Below are positions 59,931 to 64,000 of a DNA stretch of 64,000 nucleotides, piece after piece. Position 1 is the first letter of the stretch. Every line of letters starts with the position of its first letter. Location: NCBI GenBank assembly GCA_018524345.1, contig JADQAZ010000002.1, positions 744,001 through 808,000 on the forward strand, in the 5' to 3' direction. A program made the translations under genes and the position numbers. The notes under the pieces were generated by a model. It was given only the letters and a program-made list of their open reading frames with translations, was not told where the DNA came from and did not search any database. Origin of the DNA: Harenicola maris. Its GTDB lineage: Bacteria > Pseudomonadota > Alphaproteobacteria > Rhodobacterales > Rhodobacteraceae.

Positions 59931-60944
59931 ATGGGCGCATCTGCCACCGGATCGGAGCCTGTCATGGAAGCGAATTTCTCTCGTCGTAAACTTCTGGAGC
60001 CTGCGGAATTGCGGGCGCTGAACCAGCGCTCGGATGCGCGGGGCTGGCTCCAGCTTGGCTCGCACCTTGGCGCGATTGCTCTGGCCGCTTGGGCTCATGC
60101 CGCGGTGATGGGGACATGGTGGGTGCTGCTGACGGGTTTTGTCCTCGGGGTTTTGATCAATTTCCTTTACGCGGCGCAGCACGAGCTGTCCCATGCCACG
60201 GTTTTTGCGACGCGGCGGCTGAACGAGGTTTGGGGCCGGATCATCGGGTTTTTCATGCTCTTCCCGCGCGATTTCGACCAGATCATGCATTTCGCCCATC
60301 ACCAATGGACGCAGGATTGGGAGCGGGACGGGGAGCTTGTGCGCGAGCCCTATACCCTGAAAACCTATCTGCTCTGGCTGCTTGGGCCGACCTATTGGCG
60401 CAACCGGATTTTCGGGCTGGTCCGGCGCGGGCGCGGGGTGATTGTGGAGCCTTTCATTCGCGTTGATGAGGAGGCCAAGGTGATCCGCGAGAGCCGCATT
60501 CATCTGGCGCTCTACGGGGCGATCATTCTGGTCTCGCTGGCGCTGGGCAGCTGGGCTTGGGCCACCTTCTGGATCCTGCCCATGATCCTGACCAAGCCGG
60601 TGCATCAGCTGCAGAACACCATCGAACATCTGGGCCTGAGCCACGAGCAGAACATCCTTGAAAACACCCGCAGCACCCGCACCAATGCCCTTATGCGCTG
60701 GCTGTGCTGGCAGATGCCCTATCATACGGCGCATCACACCTTTCCTTCCGTGCCCTTCTGGAAGCTGCGCGACCTGAACGAGAAGATCGAGGCCAAGGCG
60801 GGCGAGGTCTGGCGCATGGGCTGGATCGAGTTCCAGATCGAGGTGATTAAGAAGCTGCGGGCGCAGGACGAGAGCGCCTATCCGATGAACGAGGTCTGGG
60901 TGGTGCCGGTGGGCGGGCGCTCTGTGCGGATGGTGGCGGAATGA
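59931..60944 (+). CDS. Membrane fatty acid desaturase-type di-iron enzyme
   Basis: A 337-residue integral membrane oxygenase of the desaturase superfamily. The three histidine boxes are present: QHELSH (83-88), HFAHH (120-124) and YHTAHHTFP (264-272), with a further EHLGLSHEQ (232-240). Hydrophobic stretches at about 45-82 and 192-222 give the usual hairpins. It could desaturate or hydroxylate a lipid or other hydrophobic substrate. An ATG at 59964 with GGAG ahead is an equally good start. The stop overlaps the next gene by ATGA. Confidence 0.88.
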   Translation: MGASATGSEPVMEANFSRRKLLEPAELRALNQRSDARGWLQLGSHLGAIALAAWAHAAVMGTWWVLLTGFVLGVLINFLYAAQHELSHATVFATRRLNEVWGRIIGFFMLFPRDFDQIMHFAHHQWTQDWERDGELVREPYTLKTYLLWLLGPTYWRNRIFGLVRRGRGVIVEPFIRVDEEAKVIRESRIHLALYGAIILVSLALGSWAWATFWILPMILTKPVHQLQNTIEHLGLSHEQNILENTRSTRTNALMRWLCWQMPYHTAHHTFPSVPFWKLRDLNEKIEAKAGEVWRMGWIEFQIEVIKKLRAQDESAYPMNEVWVVPVGGRSVRMVAE

Positions 60945-61780
60945 GCCCGCGGCTGGATGTTTATACCTCGCTTTGGGCGATGCAGCCCCATGACCAAAGC
61001 GGGGTGAAACTGCCCTATGAGGCGGTGGTCGAGAAGGTGGCAGAGGCCGGATACAGGGGCATGGCCCTTGATTTCGGGGCCACCAGCGCGGCGGATATCA
61101 AGCGGATCCAGCCGATGATGGCGCAGGCGGGGCTGACACCCTTTCTGGTCGATTTCCCCAAGACGATAGAGGCCCTGCGCCCGACCCTGCGCATGGCCAA
61201 GGATTTTGGCGCGCCCTTCGTGGTGGTGATCGGGCAGGTCATGCCCCTGAGCGTTGCGGGGATGATCCCCGTCATTCGCGCGTGGATAGAGATGTCAGAG
61301 GCCGAGGGCATGCCGGTGCTGTTCGAGACCCATCGCAATTGCATCACCAATGACCTTTACAGCACCCTGTGCCTGCTCGACGCGGTGCCGGAGATGCGGC
61401 TTTGCGCCGATCTTTCCCATTATGTCGTTGGCCGGGAGATGACCCTGCCGATCCCGCAGCGCGAGATGGATCATATGAGCCGCGTGCTCGCGCGGTCCGA
61501 CAGCTTTCAGGGTCGCGTGGCGGGGCGGCAGCAGGTGCAGTTGCAGCTGGATTTCCCGCAGAACCAGAAGTGGGTGGAGCTGTTCAAGGGCTGGTGGGCT
61601 GAGGGGATGCGGGACTGGCGCGCGCGCAACGCGGAGGGCACCTGTGTCTTCCTCTGCGAGCTTGGCCCGCCCGATTACGCCATGACGGGGCCGGACGGGC
61701 GCGAGATGTCGAACCGCTGGGAGGAGGCATTGACGATCAAGCGCTGGGCCGAGGAGATATGGCAGGGGCTGGAGGGCTAG
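60941..61780 (+). CDS. Sugar phosphate isomerase/epimerase-like TIM-barrel protein
   Basis: A 279-residue protein of the AP endonuclease 2/xylose isomerase-like TIM barrel family. Metal-binding residues are seen in MPVLFETHRNCITND and LCADLSHYVVG (Asp/His), with CVFLCELGPPDYAMTG near the end. It begins with ATGA overlap to the desaturase gene. The coupling suggests that both act on the same substrate class, which is unexpected for these folds; the link could also be only regulatory. Confidence 0.85.
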   Translation: MSPRLDVYTSLWAMQPHDQSGVKLPYEAVVEKVAEAGYRGMALDFGATSAADIKRIQPMMAQAGLTPFLVDFPKTIEALRPTLRMAKDFGAPFVVVIGQVMPLSVAGMIPVIRAWIEMSEAEGMPVLFETHRNCITNDLYSTLCLLDAVPEMRLCADLSHYVVGREMTLPIPQREMDHMSRVLARSDSFQGRVAGRQQVQLQLDFPQNQKWVELFKGWWAEGMRDWRARNAEGTCVFLCELGPPDYAMTGPDGREMSNRWEEALTIKRWAEEIWQGLEG

Positions 61781-61782
61781 GG

Positions 61783-61807
61783 CGGCTTTGACCGGCTTTG
61801 ACCGGCT
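61783..61807. repeat. Short tandem repeat upstream of uxaC
   Basis: The 10-base unit CGGCTTTGAC occurs twice and is followed by a partial CGGCT. It lies directly after the TIM-barrel gene stop, 51 bases before the uxaC start. It may be a simple slippage repeat or a pair of protein-binding half-sites. Confidence 0.6.
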
Positions 61808-61857
61808 GGGGCATCTGGCCTATGAGCATAGGGGATTGACCCCGAGGAGGCCACGCC

Positions 61858-63264
61858 ATGCCATTGACCGACCCGAACCGTCTTTTCCCCGTGGAGGCGC
61901 GGCAGCGCGATCTGGCGCGGGCCCTGTATGACAGTGTGGCGGCCCTGCCGATCATAAGCCCCCACGGCCATTGTGACCCGATCTGGTTTGCGCAGAATGC
62001 GCGGTTTCCGAACCCTGCGGAGCTGTTTGTGGTGCCGGATCACTACGTCTTTCGCATGTTGGTGAGCCAAGGCGTGCCGCTTGGCGATCTGGGCGTGGCG
62101 CGGGTGGATGGCGGCGCGGTGGAGGCCGACCCGCGGGTGATTTTCCGGCGCTTTGCCAAGCAGTATAAGCTGTTTCGCGGCACGCCTTCGGCGCTTTGGC
62201 TGGACCATTCCTTTGAGCATGTCTTTGGCATCGATCAGGTGCTGGGCGAGGCGACGGCCGATGCGATCTATGACCATATCGAGGGCTGTCTGGCGACAGA
62301 TGCCTACCGCCCCCGCGCCCTGTTCGAGAGGTTCAACATCGAGCTGCTGGCCACGACCGAGGGGGCCTTGGATGACCTGCGCTGGCACGCCGAGATCGCG
62401 CAGAGCGGTTGGGGCGGGCGCGTTGTCACCACCTATCGGCCCGATGCGGTGGTGGACCCTGACTTCGAGGGGTTTGCGCAGAATATCGCGGAGTTCGGCG
62501 CGCTGACCGGCGAGGATACCACCACATGGGCCGGATATCTGGCCGCCCATGTCAAACGCCGCGCGTTCTTTCGGGAACACGGCGCCACGGCCACCGATCA
62601 CGGCCACCCCAGCGCCGTTACCGCCGATCTGCCCCGCGCCGAGGCCGAGGCGCTCTTTGCCAAGGTTGTCTCCGGCGTGTTCACCCCGCAAGAGGCGGAG
62701 CTGTTCCGCGGCCAGATGCTGACCGAGATGGCGCGGATGAGCCTTGCGGACGGGATGACCTTGCAAATTCACGCGGGCTCGCGCCGGAACCATTCGGCGG
62801 GGGTGTTTGCGCAATTCGGCCGCGACAAGGGCTTCGATATTCCGGGGCGGACCGATTACGTTGCCGCCCTGAAGCCCATGCTGGATGCGGTGGGGATGGA
62901 GCCGGACCTGACGATCATTCTGTTTACGCTGGACGAGACCGCCTATGGCCGCGAGCTGGCCCCCCTTGCAGGAGCCTATCCGGCGCTGAAGCTCGGCCCG
63001 CCTTGGTGGTTCTTTGACAGCTATGAGGGGATCAAACGGTTCCGCGAGGCCACGACAGAGACCTGCGGGTTCTACAACACCGCCGGTTTCAATGATGACA
63101 CGCGGGCGTTTTGTTCGATCCCCGCGCGCCATGATGTCTCGCGCCGTTCCGACTGTGCCTATCTGTCCGAGCTGGTGACGACGGGCCGCTTGCGCGAGGG
63201 GGATGCCTTTGAGGTGGCCCATGACCTTGCCTATGGGCTTGCCAAAACCGCCTATCACCTGTGA
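61858..63264 (+). CDS. uxaC: Glucuronate (uronate) isomerase
   Basis: Converts D-glucuronate to fructuronate and D-galacturonate to tagaturonate. At 468 residues it has the normal length. The metal site is in ISPHGHCDPIWFAQN (33-47, His36 and His38), with LQIHAGSRRNHS and PPWWFFDSYEGIKRF later. GAGGAGG lies ahead of the ATG at 61858. The following gene encodes the next-step reductase, making a uronate catabolic operon. Confidence 0.96.
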   Translation: MPLTDPNRLFPVEARQRDLARALYDSVAALPIISPHGHCDPIWFAQNARFPNPAELFVVPDHYVFRMLVSQGVPLGDLGVARVDGGAVEADPRVIFRRFAKQYKLFRGTPSALWLDHSFEHVFGIDQVLGEATADAIYDHIEGCLATDAYRPRALFERFNIELLATTEGALDDLRWHAEIAQSGWGGRVVTTYRPDAVVDPDFEGFAQNIAEFGALTGEDTTTWAGYLAAHVKRRAFFREHGATATDHGHPSAVTADLPRAEAEALFAKVVSGVFTPQEAELFRGQMLTEMARMSLADGMTLQIHAGSRRNHSAGVFAQFGRDKGFDIPGRTDYVAALKPMLDAVGMEPDLTIILFTLDETAYGRELAPLAGAYPALKLGPPWWFFDSYEGIKRFREATTETCGFYNTAGFNDDTRAFCSIPARHDVSRRSDCAYLSELVTTGRLREGDAFEVAHDLAYGLAKTAYHL

Positions 63265-63280
63265 CGACGAGGGAGAGATC

Positions 63281-64000
63281 ATGACCCAAGCGCCCCGCCT
63301 GACCCGAAGCGCCCCTGCGGCGCGGCCCGGGATTGTCCACCTTGGCCCCGGCGCGTTTTTCCGCGCCTTCAACGCGGTTTACACCGAGGAGGCCATGCAG
63401 GCCGAGGGCGGCGATTGGGGCATCATCGCCGTCAGCCTGCGCAGCGCGGCGGCGCGGGACCAGATGGGGCCGCAGGGCGGGGTGTTCACATCCGTTACGC
63501 TGGGCGCGGGGGAGATGGAGCCGCGGGTGATCGGCTCTGTCGTGGATGTTCTGGTCGCGCCCGAGGACCCCGCCGCCGTGATCGCCGCCATGGCCGATCC
63601 GGCGGTGAAGGTGGTTTCCCTGACCGTGACGGAGAAGGGATACTGCCATGCCCCCGCCACGGGGGCGCTGAATCTGGGTCACCCCGATATCGCCCATGAT
63701 CTGGCCCATCCCGATGCGCCGCGTTCGGCGGCGGGGTTCATCGTGGCGGCCCTTGCGGCGCGGCGGGCCTCGGGGGCGGCGCCCTTCACGGTGTTGTCTT
63801 GCGACAACCTGCCGTCGAATGGCGCCCTCGCCCGCGCCACCGTGGTGGAATTTGCGGCGCAAATGGATGCAGATCAGCGGGGCGGCGACTTGGCCGAGTG
63901 GATCACACAGAATGTGCCCTTTCCCGCCACCATGGTCGACAGGATCACCCCCGCCACCACCGGGGCGGATATCGCAAAGGTAGCCGAGGCGACGGGGCGC
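63281..64000 (+). CDS. uxuB: Mannitol dehydrogenase-family protein, probable fructuronate reductase (3' end outside window)
   Basis: A partial gene: 240 codons run open to the window end from the ATG at 63281, which has GGGAGAG upstream. Family landmarks are IVHLGPGAFFRAFNAVYTEE (N-terminal nucleotide-binding region), VSLTVTEKGYC, LSCDNLPSNGALAR and FPATMVDRITPATT. It starts 16 bases after uxaC. Fructuronate reductase (D-mannonate forming) fits the uronate pathway best; mannitol or tagaturonate/altronate forms of the family cannot be excluded from this fragment. Confidence 0.93.
   Translation, partial: MTQAPRLTRSAPAARPGIVHLGPGAFFRAFNAVYTEEAMQAEGGDWGIIAVSLRSAAARDQMGPQGGVFTSVTLGAGEMEPRVIGSVVDVLVAPEDPAAVIAAMADPAVKVVSLTVTEKGYCHAPATGALNLGHPDIAHDLAHPDAPRSAAGFIVAALAARRASGAAPFTVLSCDNLPSNGALARATVVEFAAQMDADQRGGDLAEWITQNVPFPATMVDRITPATTGADIAKVAEATGR

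Noticed and set aside
61783..61807. The tandem CGGCTTTGAC repeat as a regulatory iteron
   Set aside because: Only two and a half copies are present in a short gap, so simple slippage explains it as well; kept as a repeat feature only.
61777..63372. A 531-codon minus-strand frame over uxaC
   Set aside because: It is antisense to an intact uxaC with its metal-binding motif; no recognisable product.
1..64000. CRISPR array, prophage, integrase or insertion sequence
   Set aside because: No regularly spaced repeats, transposase or integrase motifs, or tRNA attachment sites were seen; the repeats present are short intergenic palindromes.

Overview
The window is GC-rich, gene-dense chromosomal DNA from an alphaproteobacterium. 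It most likely belongs to a marine Rhodobacteraceae (roseobacter-type) strain. This rests on the aa3 oxidase subunit IV micro-gene, the alphaproteobacterial form of ribosomal protein S4, short SecE, a DUF6173 protein, a Hint-domain protein, a DMGDH/GcvT-type oxidoreductase and characteristic palindromic repeats. I see no rRNA, tRNA, CRISPR array, insertion sequence or phage gene. Genes are packed with many ATGA start/stop overlaps, and four convergent pairs share one CTAG as both stop codons.

Layout. 1-3.4 kb (minus): pyrB, two small membrane genes and a dihydroorotase-like gene without metal ligands. 3.5-11.4 kb: uracil-DNA glycosylase, moaB, an RND pump operon, a lone DsbD-alpha-like domain and YqgE. 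11.4-16.6 kb: tsaC, large acyl-CoA dehydrogenase, MBL hydrolase, DUF6173, oxidase subunit IV and a lipoprotein. 16.6-24.4 kb: azlCD, then fdhD-mobA-mobB-(unknown domain::moeA), then a ZntB-like transporter, a membrane protein and greA. 24.6-31.2 kb: periplasmic propeller, secE (without nusG), EamA exporter, CoA-transferase, LpxR, Hint protein and rpsD. 31.3-37.9 kb: hisC-tyrC-extensin operon, galM, SH3 protein, 2-hydroxyacid dehydrogenase and DUF1275. 38-42.9 kb: HTH regulator, DUF2061, lipase-like and YCII proteins, and a dimethylglycine-dehydrogenase-like enzyme.

43.2-47.3 kb holds the most striking locus: a 1062-residue self-sufficient reductive dehalogenase. It combines a duplicated cobalamin-fold region, two [4Fe-4S] clusters and a fused FMN/NAD/[2Fe-2S] reductase, and lies behind an IclR regulator. 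This is the oxygen-compatible catabolic type known from BhbA and NpRdhA, not the membrane-anchored respiratory type.

47.5-64 kb: ribokinase-like kinase, aroQ, MFS exporter, then a molybdenum hydroxylase operon (2Fe-2S subunit, Tat-exported Mo subunit, diheme cytochrome c, small membrane protein) facing a TetR regulator across a clear inverted repeat. A second RND pump operon and a LysR regulator follow, then a desaturase coupled to a TIM-barrel isomerase, uxaC and the start of a uxuB/mannitol-dehydrogenase gene cut by the window end. The molybdenum-cofactor genes (moaB, mobA, mobB, moeA, fdhD) and the molybdenum hydroxylase plausibly work together.
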